Source of the DNA: Membranipora membranacea
Taxonomy: Eukaryota; Bryozoa; Gymnolaemata; Cheilostomatida; Membraniporidae
Reading direction: 5' to 3'
Assembly (NCBI GenBank): GCA_914767715.1
Contig: OU612069.1
Location: 6,572,001-6,636,000 of the forward strand
Length of the DNA: 64,000 nucleotides
Shown here: positions 26,041-39,126 of the stretch, one piece after another
Position numbering within the stretch: the first letter of the stretch is position 1
Layout: each line of letters starts with the position of its first letter
The notes under the pieces: generated by a model
What the model saw: the letters and a program-made list of their open reading frames with translations, nothing else
The model's database searches: none
Told to the model about the DNA's origin: nothing
Position numbers and translations under genes: made by a program

Positions 26041-27168
26041 ATGGGATTTAGGTTGCGAATAACCAAATACTTCTGCCAATGAGGGCATTTATGGACAAGG
26101 CTAAGGTTGTGGCTTCAATCTTTAGACTGTATGAGTTGATAAAGAGATGTGCGATGCGATTCAAACCTAGCTAGAACCAGTCCCTGCCTTTGTGTTGAGG
26201 CAAACCTGTACCATATACCTAGAAACTGAGCTTATTCCCACGCCTGCAGAGCAGCCGGCGAAGTGCTTACGAAGATGTTATAGCTTGCTGATCACAGACA
26301 GGTTTCGCTGTCACATTTTTATCCTGCACACAGTATTGGTTGTTGCTAGGCAGACCATTACAAGACATAAAATGGGCAAGAACCTACTCAGTTCATTAAA
26401 AGTATTTTGGCTTCAAGTTGCTGTAGAGTTATCTTCTCATTTTCATAAAATGTCGTACCAGGGACCTATTATGAATTAGAAGTTATCTCACTATGCCTAA
26501 TTTGTCATATCTCGTCCTTGTATCCGGCTAAACATACAAACTTAAATGAGACAATTATTTAAAGAAGAAGAATCTAGGATCAAAATCAAGCACCAAGCGG
26601 AACAATCAATTGTGTCAATCTGGTTAGATAACTCTTTATAAACCCCTTATACTTGCGTGATAGCAATAGAATAGAATAGATAGCAATATAGCGATATAGC
26701 GATTTACTATTTCCATTCTAAATTCAATACAACTGGTTTTAAATTTTGCTGGACCAGGTCAAAGTTTATGGGTGTATTAAATGAGGTGGCATGATTTTTC
26801 TACTGGTACTTGAATCAACCCACCTTATGCAGCGATATGAATAAAATCTGGGCAAGAGACACCCAACCAAAAATTATGAAATATTTTAATACACAAGAAG
26901 GCTTGACACTATCACATTTCAAACAAGGATTGATCGAGGAAACAATGTCAAATAAAAATTATTGAAGTTTATTAGGGTTGTTTCAGACATAAATTACTGT
27001 CTTTCAAGCCAAATATTTAAGTATGGATTCGGCAGTGTGTCTGATTTGAGCAAAAATAAGTGTCACATTCAGATCCGAAATCTCACCATATATAATAAGT
27101 GATAAATGGATTCATGTAGAATGTAATGTGTATTGTTTTACAATAAAGTATACCTAGCGTGCTGACTT

Positions 27169-27369
27169 ATGATGAATAACAACACATTGGAGTACGCTTA
27201 TCATGGTAAGGTTAAGGCAAAATCTGTAAGTGAGATACATAATGGTCAGCTGCAACAAATCCTAAACAAAATGAACGAGAACAAGAGGTCAGCTGACAAC
27301 CAGCACAAGGCCTTAATGACAGCAGCAAGCAAGATCAACACTCGTCTGAATGCCATCGAGTCTGATTAA
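27169..27369 (+). other. Short ORF, possibly retrotransposon ORF1 remnant
   Basis: A 66-codon ORF encodes a polar, Gln/Asn/Lys-rich, heptad-like helix (NGQLQQILNKMNENKRSADN). Reverse-transcriptase debris begins ~490 bp downstream on the same strand, so a LINE ORF1 coiled coil is possible. No nucleic-acid-binding motif is visible. Confidence 0.3.
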
Positions 27370-27839
27370 AGAGGTTTCTTCACTTCACTGGAATATGCAC
27401 AATGAGATGTAACTGGTGTAAAAACAAGGTTTGAAGAACTCAACAAATACAACAACTACAAGCTTATAATGAAGACAAATCAGCAAAAGCTTAGGCCGTC
27501 ATCCACACTGTCGATAAAATCAACGAACGCTGTAAATATCTAATATCCCTGAGAGCCGCAATGAAGCACATCAAAAATTGTTCTATCACTAGCAAGTCAC
27601 CTGGATACTACCATCTCACCAAGTGACATAGATGCCTTGTAAGCCTTTCATTATATTTAAATAATTGGTCTGGTATGCTAGAACTTTGAAATCCTTTGTA
27701 GACCATTGTTCATTGGACAATATTTAGCTTTGTATCGGCAATATATTTTGGTAATGAACTTTCATGGGGGATGGGGTTGTGCGCGAATGTCATAACTGTG
27801 GTACATATTGGATGGTATCACATGTAAAATACCATATTA

Positions 27840-28075
27840 ACAGCAGCCCAATATTTTGAATCTTGAATTCAATCAATCTAAAAGTCATGTCATATCCTCT
27901 ACCTCCCATGTCAAACCTCATACCCAAACTCTCATACTTGATGGGAATAATTTTGAACGGCCTGCAAAAGTGAGATACCTTCGTGTAATAGTGGATAAAT
28001 GTAAAATGTTTCATGAGCATGTGCAATCTGTTTTTATCGGCATCAAGAAGAATGTATGTTATGGATGATTTTGTG
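27840..28075 (+). mobile_element. LINE reverse-transcriptase fragment
   Basis: The frame NLEFNQSKSHVI ... LDGNNFERPAKVRYLRVIVD ... FHEHV corresponds to the reverse-transcriptase region after the catalytic box, where LxxNxxKT and then VKYLGVxxD are conserved. LRV replaces LGV and the frame ends at 28068. Confidence 0.6.
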
Positions 28076-28799
28076 TATCTAGCTCTAAACCTATAGCAAC
28101 TATGTTTTTCAAAAGCCCCTGATCCATATTTTTTTACCTTGTATATTTACTGTAGCTACGCCAATTACCAATAAGCCTATCAGAAGAATATCAAAATTTC
28201 TCAATAGGCTAAAGCCCAAAAATTTCAATGGAATAGCGGCAAATCAAGGGAGTTGGGTATATCCTAAGCAACTGCTGTTATGAAATTAATTTTGTTTGTT
28301 CGTTCAGATGATCTGAGCCAATGCACTATGCCAGATGATTGCTTCACAGGTCCTCAAGATGTTCACCCAAACACCGCTGCTTGAAGTCTGAAAATACCTC
28401 ACAGCTCATCGCGACTACCTGCAGGTTCTGCAAGGCATCCTATTGGCAAAGCATTCGTGTATTGTGTTTTCATGCATCCAATTCAAATGACATGGCATGC
28501 TTACAAAAAATCAATTTTCATGGGTACTCATTTTCTGCATTGGGTGTGACCGTTCCAAAGCCAATGATGAGAGCAATTTTCTGTTAGTCTTCTCAACAAC
28601 TTGAAGGTGTTATGTATTTGATTGTGTAGATAATTCCGTCCGGTGTATTCTGAATTCCTGCTCAGCAGTTGTGGCTAGAGGGTAGGGAAAATCAGGTGTA
28701 TAGGGAAAAAAATCCATTGCAATTCAACCCTGGTTCTTACTCTGCAACTCGGAGTGCAAGTGCAAGTGCATCTCTACCTACTGTTTTTTAAATTTCCTT

Positions 28800-29046
28800 G
28801 TAAAAATTGAATTTTCATGTAATGAATCAAGCCGATTTTATGAGGATATTTTTGGTCAGACCTAAGAATAGTGGTAGGTATGGCAAAGATTCAATAGGTG
28901 AATATGAATTAAATGTCAGTAGCAAATACATAGGTGTATGCATTGCGGAGGAAGGAAAAAATTGTTACGATGGTGAAAATAATATGCGGAAAAGAATAGA
29001 ATATAAGAGTAAGATTAAGTATCAATTTTATATTCCATTTACCTAA
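28800..29046 (+). mobile_element. Second LINE reverse-transcriptase-like fragment
   Basis: The frame contains ELNVSSKYIGVCIAEEGKNC and NNMRKRI, resembling the KYLGxxIxEDG ... EIxxRI block after the catalytic box in some non-LTR retrotransposons. It is unlike the fragment at 27840 and is probably another family. Confidence 0.45.
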
Positions 29047-29857
29047 ATGACAAAAAGTCAATATTATGCATTAATAGTAACTTTTAGCCAAACGGCGCAA
29101 AATTCAGCTCCCTGTACTCCCGTCATCAATGCTGTGCTGCCAAAGGAGTAGACCTCAATTTCAAAACAGCCTCTTGAAGACCCCAAGTGGAAGATCCAAA
29201 ATATCACAAGCATGCTATCCAAATATTTCAATGGATCTTTTTCTACTCTTTCTTGTTTGAATTTCATACAGTTTGTTAATGATGTCACAGTTATCTTTTC
29301 TTGTGAGAATAAAAAATGGATTGAAATTTGAATTTTTCCATATTCTGCTAGCCATCCTTAAGATTCAGATCACTTTAACTGTTTTATTACAGTACCTCAA
29401 CCCTTACAGTGTTACAATGTTGTGATGGGATATCTTTCCACGCAATTCCTGAATACATTTAGTTAGGCTTGAGAGTAAAATTGGCTTACTATTTAATATC
29501 AATTTTTAGCTTGGTATAATATGTGTAGTTGTACATCTTTGACCAATTTTGTTTTTGTTTGAGTGAGTTATTAGCTGCCAGTATTTATCTCACAAGTTAA
29601 ATTATTCTCGCAATATTATCTACTTAAAAACATTTGAAATTTAGATAGTACAGTTGAACTTTGTATGGTTGAGGTAAACAGTAGCTGTTTGGTGTCAGTA
29701 ATAGGGCACCAATTTGAGCACAATGATAAACACTTATCAGCTTTTCTAGGCTTTTAATATAGATATCTGCGATGAGATCAAACAGCAAATAAAATGAAAT
29801 TGAGCTGTTACAACTACTACTAGTACTACTAGTACAGGAAGTGCGGATATGACTTAC

Positions 29858-29998
29858 CTCTTTGGTAGACAAGTGATGCCGCATCGCAACACGGACAAGC
29901 GCTTTAGAGATTTCAGATCTCCTAACTCTATGGGTAATGTCTGTAGCTTCCTGCTATCCGCTAAATATAACCACTCAAGTTCTTTCAGACTGCAGACA
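29858..29998 (-). CDS. LRR gene, 141-bp LRR exon
   Basis: Read on the minus strand, the acceptor TTTTTTTTTCCACCACAG and the donor AGAG|GTAAGT bound an exon of exactly 141 bases, with one base in and two bases out of codon phase. The translation contains SLKELEWLYLADSRKLQTLP and GDLKSLKRLSVLRCGITCLP, two textbook LRRs. The same size and phase as the exon at 3654 indicate a modular series made by exon duplication. The upstream exon at 34949-35180 ends with two bases (AG), matching the one-base start here. Function beyond a protein-interaction solenoid cannot be stated. Death, kinase and NACHT domains were not seen in the window. Confidence 0.85.
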
Positions 29999-30789
29999 CT
30001 GTGGTGGAAAAAAAAACATGTGAAAAACCATAAATGTAATACCATTGTAGGAAATGATGCGCAATAAAAAGCGACAAGAGAACTTCCAACAAAGTCAGAG
30101 TTTTATCATACTAGTATCATTTATATCTCAAACTAGAATATAGTAACATTTGATAGTTAATCATATGTGACTCTAGACATAATAATATAAACATAATACA
30201 TTGTTGTATGTAATTTCATGACTCGTGTAACTACACTCTGATATTAAGTTATATAAAGATAAACAAAGATAAGTAGTCTGTTTGCAAAGAGTGAATGGGC
30301 TAGGCGAAACAATTCATTTCATTGGCATCTATATCATTACTTGAGAAATTGTTTTTCAAAAGTGCCGAACAAGAAACCAAAAAAATCGACTGAGTGTTTA
30401 TAGATTATTATTGTAGCATGTAATATTTAATTATGGCTTTCTTGAAAAGAGAAATGCTGCCTCTCATTCTTAAAACAATGCCTCCAGGTACCTCGCTTTG
30501 CAGATGCTACCTTGGATAAAGTATATGCTATTTTCTTATTGAGTACTGTGCAATAGTGCTAGGAAATTATAAACAATATATTATTGGCAAAGATTAAATT
30601 CATCTAGATAATTATTGAGCTTTGGAGTTATCATACTTAGATTTTATATATAAGGTTTTTATCAGAGTATTCTAGCCTACAGAATCGGAATTGGTTGATC
30701 TATCAACCTGGATAGGGGTGGGAGAATGTGAATCTGAACTGAACTCCGTCATTAATGAGAGAAAGTTTTAGACTGATCAATTAACCATG

Positions 30790-31000
30790 TAACTTGTCAT
30801 TTTTCTGATTTAGATTTTGCTGTCTGGATAGATTTGCTTTCCTTGTAATGTAGGTATCGAAGGATATAATAGTAACAACGAATCAATGAATCTCAATCAG
30901 ATGTTGCAGATAATAATAAGAATTTCTGGTGTTGCAAGTTAGGTGATCCAGATGGGAAACTTAATCTATAAATGCTGACTTAAACCCACAGTGATGCTGG
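30790..31000. repeat. Dispersed repeat related to array sequence
   Basis: The segment with GATTTAGATTTTGCTGTCTG and the following TGTAGGTATCGAAGG / GTTGCAAGTTAGGTGATCC parallels 3930-4075, 17380-17450 and 33700-33900. No coding content is visible. Confidence 0.55.
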
Positions 31001-31589
31001 CTAGACAATGATTGAAATAAGAAATTATAGCCTCACTCATATGAATGCCGCTATCTTGTAGATATGTTAATCAATTTATAGTGAATTTTGTACACTCATT
31101 GAATATGCTAATCAATTCTTACAATTGATTCCTGGTCAATTTATGATTAACCAGTAGTTGATAAAAACTGAGGAAATCAGACAAAGGCGATTAGAGTAAA
31201 ACAAATATCCCTGAACCAAACTATTTTGTTATTTTGAAAAACTGTAATAAAATGACATTCATCTCTGTTTGGAGTTGATAATCCAAGTTTAACTTTCGAG
31301 CTGCACTTTCTGAGGGATTTGTTCTGGAACCTCCACTTACCAAAACCTTCTCAAAATGGTGAATGAAATATGATGTATATCATCTCAAGATATTCCTTTT
31401 CAAATTTAAAACCTTGCTGCACTGGACATCAAGAAATTTGTTGACTGTGTAAATCATATACTGTTGGTAACTGAATTTACTCAAAGATTCAACAGTAAAT
31501 TATTGGTAGCATCCTTTATAGAAAATAGTTTATCAAACAGGTCTTAAACCATGAAGGTTAACGCTATTTTTTATCAATAATCTAACTAA

Positions 31590-32395
31590 ATTGTTTTCTG
31601 TTCGCCAATGACTGTCTCATTGTGACCAGTGGAAATGCCCCAAACCTATCCATAAACAATAAAGAGTATTCACTAGCCTTAACTTTTGACTGGTATAATT
31701 GTAATAAATTGATACTCAATGCGTCAAAGAGAGATGCTATGACCAACAACTTTTCCCAAAGCAAATTTTTAGGGCAAGTCATTCAAGCAGTCAGACAAAT
31801 TAAAATATTTAGGAGCAATTTTAGATAAAAATATGAATTTTAAATCCCATGTCACAGATATTAAACAAAAAACTACACATTATCATAGAAAATTTTAAGA
31901 GAAATTGTAGGGTTCTGAATTAAACCTTAGCTGCAGTCTGGTACACACAGTTAACAAGATTAAACATTGAATATCCTGCTCAACTACTTTTTTGCTCCGA
32001 TGACTATTATTGAACAAGAGTTGAAATGTTCAAAAATCATAAATCTAAATTGCCCAAAAGTTGAGAAAAGGCATAGGAAATGAAATCACCAAAGGGTATT
32101 ATTATTTATCCATTTTTACATTTTCAATTGATTGACGAATCGGTCTCAATTATCGATGCCAATTCATGACTGTAAAATTAGAAACACATACAAGACTTGG
32201 TAAAAGTGAGGGTTTGATGCTTTTTATGGACAAATACAGGTTCTTCTTTGTGAAATTTTGTGCAAAATTGTTTGATCACTTGCCCCTGACCGTTAAGCTA
32301 TGCCATGATCTCGAATCGTACAAGACGTTATTTTTAACTTTTCTACTTATCAATACTTGCATTTTTCTTCTTGATTTACTCCATTAGATAGTAAA
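31590..32395 (+). mobile_element. LINE 3' half: reverse-transcriptase box to C terminus
   Basis: From about 31598 one frame reads LFANDCLIVTSGNAPNLSIN, then LTFDWYNCNKLILNASKRDA, then SKFLGQ. This is the FADD catalytic box with the first Asp replaced by Asn (FAND), followed by the W/LxxNxxK helix. After frameshifts the C-terminal signature is recovered at 32166-32387: FFFVKFCAKLFDHLPLTVKL followed by LESYKTLFLTFLL, the typical end of CR1/L2-like LINE ORF2 proteins. It is a dead copy. It lies in the 4.95-kb LRR-gene intron, antisense to the gene. Confidence 0.75.
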
Positions 32396-32579
32396 CAGTT
32401 CATTCAAAATTTTCTCAATTTTCTCAATTGTCTGTAATCTCTGTATTTTTATACCTTTGGGTGTCCTAGTATTTCACCCCCACTTTCATTATTAACCTTA
32501 ATTTAATTTTAAAAGAAATTCTTTTCATCTTTGGTTAATGAAGAAAAGTTCCTGGACTTATCAATACTACCAGAACAAA

Positions 32580-32860
32580 TATGCATTACATATATAAGTG
32601 ATGATGTAATAATTGTTTGAAATAAGGTTATATCCTTAACCATGTGGATTCATATTTCTTAGGTGGATCTGTGGCTGTTATTTGAGATTACTGTCATGTT
32701 GTAAGTGAGCACACCTAATTCAGCCAGTTGAAGGCAATAATTTGGCTTTTATTCAAAATGTGAAGCCTGCTGTATGGTCATAACCTTTGTTTGTGATACC
32801 ACCATGGTTAAGATAATTGTGTATACATATTCGGTTCTGATTTATATCACATCGAAAACT
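32580..32860 (+). repeat. Isolated copy of an array-monomer segment
   Basis: TATATAAGTGATGATGTAAT through CCTAATTCAGCCAGTTGAAG and CTGTATGGTCATAACCTTTG matches 4625-4840, 13275-13500 and 17800-18010. It follows the 31.6-32.4-kb LINE fragment as it does in the array, so LINE tail plus this segment may be one ancestral unit. Confidence 0.7.
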
Positions 32861-34120
32861 AAATCACATGTATGTAGTTTTGACCTTCATATTTTGGGAG
32901 TTGTGCTCACACACAAGCGAGAAGTGTCAGAATTACTCTCAAAGATAAACAGTGGTTAAAACAAAGGGATCTGAATACCCTAAAAACTTAAATATAAATT
33001 GTCTCCAATAACCCTGTTTCATCAATCAATGTTACATTTCACTAGAAATCAATCTCAACTAGGAAAATTAGCGTAGAGTGCTATGAGAATAACATCACTA
33101 TCTGAAATGGTCGAATGGACCTAGTTTTCCTTAAAAGTTTTCTATAACTCACTAAATTACATAAATGCAGTGAAAACTCCTTTATTACACTAAAATTATT
33201 AGATTAATCATCAAAGCAAATTTTGTCCTTGCCAAATATTAAATACATATAATATAAAGAAGACCAAATAGTGGAGTTGATATGCAAGGTATCAGAGCTT
33301 TTATTACTATCATTAAAATCATCCTCTCCCGAAATAGGACAGCTGCCATACATTTGTGAAACATCATAAGGACTGCTGGCAATAGCTCAGATGAGAAATC
33401 CCACTGCAAAGAAGCTATCCATTGTCAGGCAAAATTATATTGCAATCCCACCAGAAACTTTCTTAAATTGTCAGGAAATCTCTTGAATTATTTGCCCTCA
33501 AGATCAGGTTTCGTTATCTGAATTTTCCTCAAAATAACGAAACAAACACTCCTGTTTACTAGTTAATTTTATTTGCTTTCGGCCCCACTTTTTGGAAAAA
33601 CTTAGGGCTTTTTTAAAGGTTACAAACTTGCGAAGGAGCAAACACGATTGGGCAATACATTCTAAAGATGAGAAAAGGTTTTCTTAAATACCCATACTTA
33701 GTATCTCTGACATTATATTTTGCAGTCTAAATAGGTTTGGATGTCCTTGTGATGCATGTATTGCAGGAGGTTACCATAAATAAATTGACTCGATCTAATT
33801 TTTTTTTGATATAATGGTTTATAGGTATTTCTTGTGATGCAAGTGTTGCAAAACAGATATGGAAGTTAATATATGAATGCTAGTTTAAACCCACAACTTT
33901 GCTTGCTTGAGGACCAATCGGTGTTGTTGAAATGTAGCCTACTTCCTATTTATGTTGATCATTCTCAAAGTAGATTTATATTACCAGACTAAAAAACTCT
34001 TTGAATATTTGAATGCTATATTCTTGCGAGCGATCCCATTTGAAGTTTTGGGTTATGCAAATTCAGGAACGCATTCAAATGTCATCAGAGCCAAGCTTCA
34101 GACTATGGTATAAGCTGCTT
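32860..34120. other. Intronic stretch, repeat debris only
   Basis: No gene or RNA was found. About 33700-33900 is another copy of the repeat seen at 30790 and 3930. Confidence 0.5.
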
Positions 34121-34124
34121 GCCG

Positions 34125-34465
34125 TTGAGTGTTAAGAAAAGTGTTGAAAGTGAAAATGAATGTCGATATGGTTTTTGAATGTAAGTCATGTTACTATTGT
34201 TGGCTTGAGTATGAATTGGAAGGAGAAAATATAGCTCACATGGATACCCATAATTTTCAGAGATGCTCATCATTTCATAGTGAGATTGACACACTGTCTC
34301 GATTCACAAATTCTTCATTCCAATATTTTTTTTTTTTAAAGTACGAAATGCGATCCACTACTGGGTACTTTACCACGAGCTGGCATAAGCCAGCAGTAGG
34401 CATGGGATGGGATGTGCTATATCCCCTTCGCTATTCGTTATGGTATGGATATAGTTATACAGAAT
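34125..34465 (+). repeat. Dispersed repeat, copy 2
   Basis: Counterpart of 25755-26040, with an inserted 12-base T-run near 34326. The 120-codon ORF here is not conserved in the other copy. Confidence 0.7.
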
Positions 34466-34948
34466 TCCCAAGTATTTCATGCCTAACCTAATCAATAGAA
34501 CAACATCATCATTTATGTTGCCATATCAACCTTACAACAACAGTGATAATGATGATTGTGTATTGACAAGAAAAAAAACAAAAAACCTCACATCTAACGC
34601 TTGTTCAAAATCTCATAACAGTACATGTACATTCTATCAAATTTGAGAATAATTCACCCTTCCTACACATGAAGATGAACCTCAGAAGCATTTAAAACAT
34701 TTTCACCAGGATTGTCAAAAATAGCGCTAATTCAACAGTTAGAAACATTTTATCTTGGAAATCAAAATTTCATCTGATTTATCAGCAATAGAGCATGATT
34801 TTGGTCCAGTTTCACACAATTGAACGATACATTGGGGATCAGCTCAACCTGCAAGATCAAATTTGTAATACAATGTGTAGGCACTCAGTTATACATAAAA
34901 CATAATACGGCGTTATACACACTCAATCATATATATTTGAACTCTTAC

Positions 34949-35180
34949 CTCTGTAGCTGATCTACATGTGGTGTGTCCCAGGGCTTGAGCTCTTTCAGGT
35001 GAGGAGCTATCTCATGAAGATTAGGAGGAATATTACCCTCGACAATCATATGTGTGATAGAGAGACATTTAGCTTCTGCTGTAAGTTCTGATAATTTCAG
35101 AGATCTTAGTGTCACCTCATGATAGGAAGGTATTTCATCTATCTCAGGTTCTCCAGCATGCCGGTACCAGACTTTATACC
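34949..35180 (-). CDS. LRR gene, exon 2 (linker before the LRRs)
   Basis: The minus-strand acceptor CATGCTGTCTAG and donor CAGAG|GTAAGA bound a 232-base exon, open in one frame. It enters with two bases, fitting the one base left by the exon at 35466, and leaves with two, fitting the LRR exon at 29858. It encodes a mostly helical, acidic/leucine segment with YKVWYRHAGEPEIDEIPSYH near its start and HEIAPHLKELKPWDTPHVDQ near its end. The LHEIAPHLKEL stretch looks like the capping region that often precedes an LRR solenoid. No named domain is recognised. The next intron is about 4.95 kb. Confidence 0.75.
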
Positions 35181-35465
35181 CTAGACAGCATGTAAAGAAT
35201 AAGAATAAAACAAAATGTTATAGGACTTACTTAAGAGGGACTAACTGGTTGAGCTGCAGTCATCAATTAATAATATTTGGTTATGGGATCAGATACCTGA
35301 TTATCATAGTACGAACCATGTCCTCAACTTAGCATCCGTCCAATAAAAATCTCAAAATCCAGATTATAGTCCAGTCAGATGAATTACACAACACTGCACT
35401 TAGGACTATCATTTGTTTCTCATTAACAAATTTGCTTTTCATCGGTTTTGTGCTAAAACTCCTAC

Positions 35466-35596
35466 CTTGGGTCTCATCAGCTCTTGTATGGCTGTCTCTT
35501 GAGATACTTGAACCAGCCCCGAGCCTAGGTTTTTTATCCTGTGTCCTGATCTTAGGGGGCTTTCTTTTATTGTTTTCCATGATTATCCCTCGGCAC
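35466..35596 (-). CDS. LRR gene, likely first coding exon
   Basis: The donor CCCAAG|GTAGGA is good and the acceptor TTTTAGCTTGTAG suggests an upstream, possibly non-coding exon. The best start is the ATG at 35578-35580 in context AATCATGG, giving 38 codons plus one base, in phase with the next exon. The N terminus MENNKRKPPKIRTQDKKPRL is very basic, followed by a Ser/Arg-rich stretch, and could act as a nuclear-localisation-type signal; no signal peptide is visible. The frame also stays open upstream of the ATG to the acceptor, so coding could begin in an earlier exon that I did not find. Confidence 0.65.
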
Positions 35597-35599
35597 CTA

Positions 35600-36870
35600 C
35601 AAGCTAAAAGAGGTATAATAAATAACACACTGATATAAATGTGTATGTATACTGATTTTTTACTCTGTTGCCCAACCATGCATTATGAACATGAAGGGGA
35701 TCAGTTTGAGATGAAACACCAATGACTACGAGACAATTGAGCATGTACGACTAGAAATCGTAATAAGAAAATATCAATCAATCCAGTTGCAAAACCGTAA
35801 TCCTATAGAAATTTTCATTACAATATTCATCTTCTGTTGCAGGTGACCAAATTTCATTTAATTAATACACTAACCTGTACCACAATTTTTAATTTTCAAA
35901 ATCTAACAACAATATAACATGTTTACAATTAACACCGGCAATGCTTCCCTAACTCGCCGCAAACATGGACGCCACCTCGGCCGCTCACTCTATAGCCACC
36001 ATTCTGGGGCCCACACTCAGTCGCCACAAATCATTTATGGAGGCAATGCCCCCCTCTAAGATGTTGAACTATGGACATACTTCTGAGTTTTAATTTGAGA
36101 CTTTCTTCGGAGTTGTCATCTCTCCAGTTTAGTGCTTTTATCCAACGGGAGTCAAAGAAACATAGAGATCTGATAGGGATATAGTTTGCGAAATAATTTT
36201 GGTATACGGATCGTCATTTATATCAATTTCTGCCTGTTTTTCGGACAAATTTCTTGGATATTTTCATGAATTTTGTCACTAAAATCAAGATTTATCAGCT
36301 TCCAAGTCCCCTGTTGATTTTAAAACTTTGTCCCACAGGGTTTTCACTAATGCCTATGATGAATCAATACATAAATTTATCCTAACATAAGCGGTTTTTC
36401 AAGATAACCCTCTTTCATCTCCTTTTTTTCCATGCGAGGTAGGTTAAACACGAGCCACTAGCAGACTATAACATTTGCACGTATGTTGAGAGAATTTATA
36501 GCAATGAGAAACCAAGCGTAAATCCTCTTCTACCCTGTCAGACCAGAAATAATCTTCACTCTGATAGCCAGCCGCCAGCTGCCACACTCAGCCACAAACC
36601 TCAGCAACAACACCCAGTAGCAATACTCAGCTGCTGAGTTGTTCCCAGCCTGCATTTGAGATATACATTTAGGCTGTCAAGACCTCTAAAACAAGCGTGA
36701 TACATGGGTTGAACTTCAATCCATAAATCTACCCTCTGCTGAAAGAACCTTTGTTGGCTTGAAATCATCTCAAAGTATCATTTCTAGTATTATGCAACTA
36801 GGCTGAAAGAAAAATTGGTAACCGAAATCAAGTAATCAAACCTAGTCAACCTCATAGCCAACTGGAACTT
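35600..36870. other. Region upstream of the LRR gene, nothing recognised
   Basis: This is where an upstream exon or promoter of the LRR gene would be expected. I see no TATA/initiator arrangement or exon that I can defend. 36560-36650 is rich in CAGC/CCAC-type words. Confidence 0.35.
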
Positions 36871-37187
36871 AGATGAAGTACGATCCACTTCCCTGCCCGT
36901 GAAGTTTCTCCCCCTGTCGAGCAGGCAGTCGCTTACCGTTACAGTTGGAGCATGATTAATTGTTCGATTACTTAGCGATTGACTTTCTTAGAAGTAGCTG
37001 GGCTAGCTTGAATATCCTGCAACAATAGTTGCACATAATACAAGCTATCACTACAGCAGAAAGAAGCCACTAGCAGACCAAGAAAGTTACCTAGGGTGAA
37101 AGCACTTACAGCAAAATGTCAAAAGTCAAACATGTGACAAACTGATTGTCTTTCCCCTCATGACTATGTTAACATGAGTTGCCTTAC

Positions 37188-37316
37188 CTTGTTAATGTTC
37201 AGTAGAAAACTCTTTACACAATCTCTCTGTCTGAATAACTTCTCTGAAATGGGGTTATATCCCCAGTATGGTAGTAGACCGTCTACACCTCTTGATTCTC
37301 TAAGGTGCGGAATTAT
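37188..37316 (-). CDS. Unknown gene, 43-codon exon (only open copy of a repeated exon)
   Basis: The acceptor TTTTCAATGTAG and donor AACAAG|GTAAGG bound 129 bases, exactly 43 codons, open in phase 0. It encodes IIPHLRESRGVDGLLPYWGY followed by NPISEKLFRQRDCVKSFLLN. I do not recognise a domain; the second half looks helical. Four other copies of this splice-bounded block in the next 5 kb have lost the frame. The exon lies upstream of the LRR gene on the same strand, but its end phase does not fit the exon at 35596, so a direct join is not supported. A non-coding 5' exon is an alternative. Confidence 0.45.
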
Positions 37317-39126
37317 CTACATTGAAAAGAACAATAAGATATAAATAATTATGTTTCATTTTCCTGGTCAGAGCTCAGGAATAATGAATGAACTCTGCTA
37401 CATATTCTGGTAATAAATAGTTATCCCCTTGTGGTCCCAAAAATCGTTTTCCAGATATTTAGAAGGCTACGTAATGTTAACCGGTATGTTACAGGGGTGT
37501 ACATGAATCACCAAGCAGCCCGAGTTGTGAGTGAGATAAGTACAGTCGTCTATTTCAGGATTCAAGAAATTCTTGGCATTGAAGCAATAAAACATTTTCA
37601 TGCAACAACATTGTAGCATTCCGAAAAATCAAACAGTGTAATTCACAAATCGCTTCATTATATCACCATTTTCTGAAGGAATGGATGTTTATACATCTCT
37701 GACTAACACTATCAACATAAGATCAGATACGTATGTGGTAGGCTCGGAGTGAGAGCTCAAAATTCTACACAAAACATGAGTACATGCCACTATCACTAAC
37801 ACTGCCTGTAATCTTGTTATAGGCCTACTTGAACTTGTACTTTAGTACGATAGAGTCAAGTCAATACTGGGCCCTTATTATTGCCAATGAAAAGTTAAGT
37901 TAGATTTATGTCCTTATCGACAATGGATGGACAACTTCCAATCTTAAAGTTACATGTATTGGCTAAGAAGCGTTGCAAATAGAACAGTAAGGGCCAAGGT
38001 AAATAATTTCTAGCTAACCCAAATTAGACCAATTTTATGTCATTTATAGAATCATATGTGCTGTCCCACTCTGTAATCATTGTATCATATGTCAGATCTT
38101 ACCGAGTATTTGGAGATACTCCCCCTGTCAAGCTGGTAGTGGCTTACCAGTAAAATGGGAGCAAATGAGTATACAGGCATATCGTATCAAAGTTGATTAA
38201 CTGGCGGCTGACTTCATAGGAAGTAGTCAGGCCTCATGCTTGAAAACCCTGCGATCATCGCATAAAATCAAGTTGCCGCCTCTGCAGCCTGCAACCGCTA
38301 AAGAGATCAAATAAATTGTCTTTAATCAACCTTCCGCCCAAACGATTTTGCAGACCTAACAAATGTGATAGCGAGTTTTCTGCTTACCTCCAAGGGCCAA
38401 ATTTGACAGCTACGGTAACCTGAACATGTATGTAACAGGGGTGTATCAACATTAATATCCAGCCCTGCGGACGAAACACCGTTCTCATTTTCAGGATTAG
38501 GGTTTTCTTAGTAATGAGGCGATAAAAAAGTGTCAGTTCCATTAAATAATCTTGTTACTTTCCAAAAAATCAAACACTGTAAAGATTTTACCTCATCATC
38601 ATATCACCATTATTCTATATGAAACTTTATACACCCCACACTAACGTTATCAACATGAGATAAGCTAAGTATGTGGTAGAAGGCTGAGAATGAAAACTTA
38701 AGCGTGTAAACCAAACATGAGTACATGTCACTGCCTAACACTGCCCGTTATCTATAGCTGCCAGTCTACACTGGTATTTTAGTCCTATCTTCAGTCATAG
38801 ATGACTGAATATTTCTGTAATGATATGCTGACCTGAACCATAACTTAAATTTGCCGTGTGAAGTTTAATAATCCTAATACCAGCTACCAAATCATCGCCA
38901 AAAATGCCCTCATTTATGCCATCAAATAAACTTCTGACCACTTTGAAAATAACCTGTGTAGGTTAAAATCATCGCAAATAGCATCGTTAGGGCCAGGGTG
39001 TACAAATTCTAGATATCACAAATCATCAAGTTTAAGCCAACTGGCAACTCTAATGCCCTGTATTTGGAGTTGTTCCCATGTAGAATGCGAGCATGATGAC
39101 GACCTTAATATTATGAGTTGCCCCAC

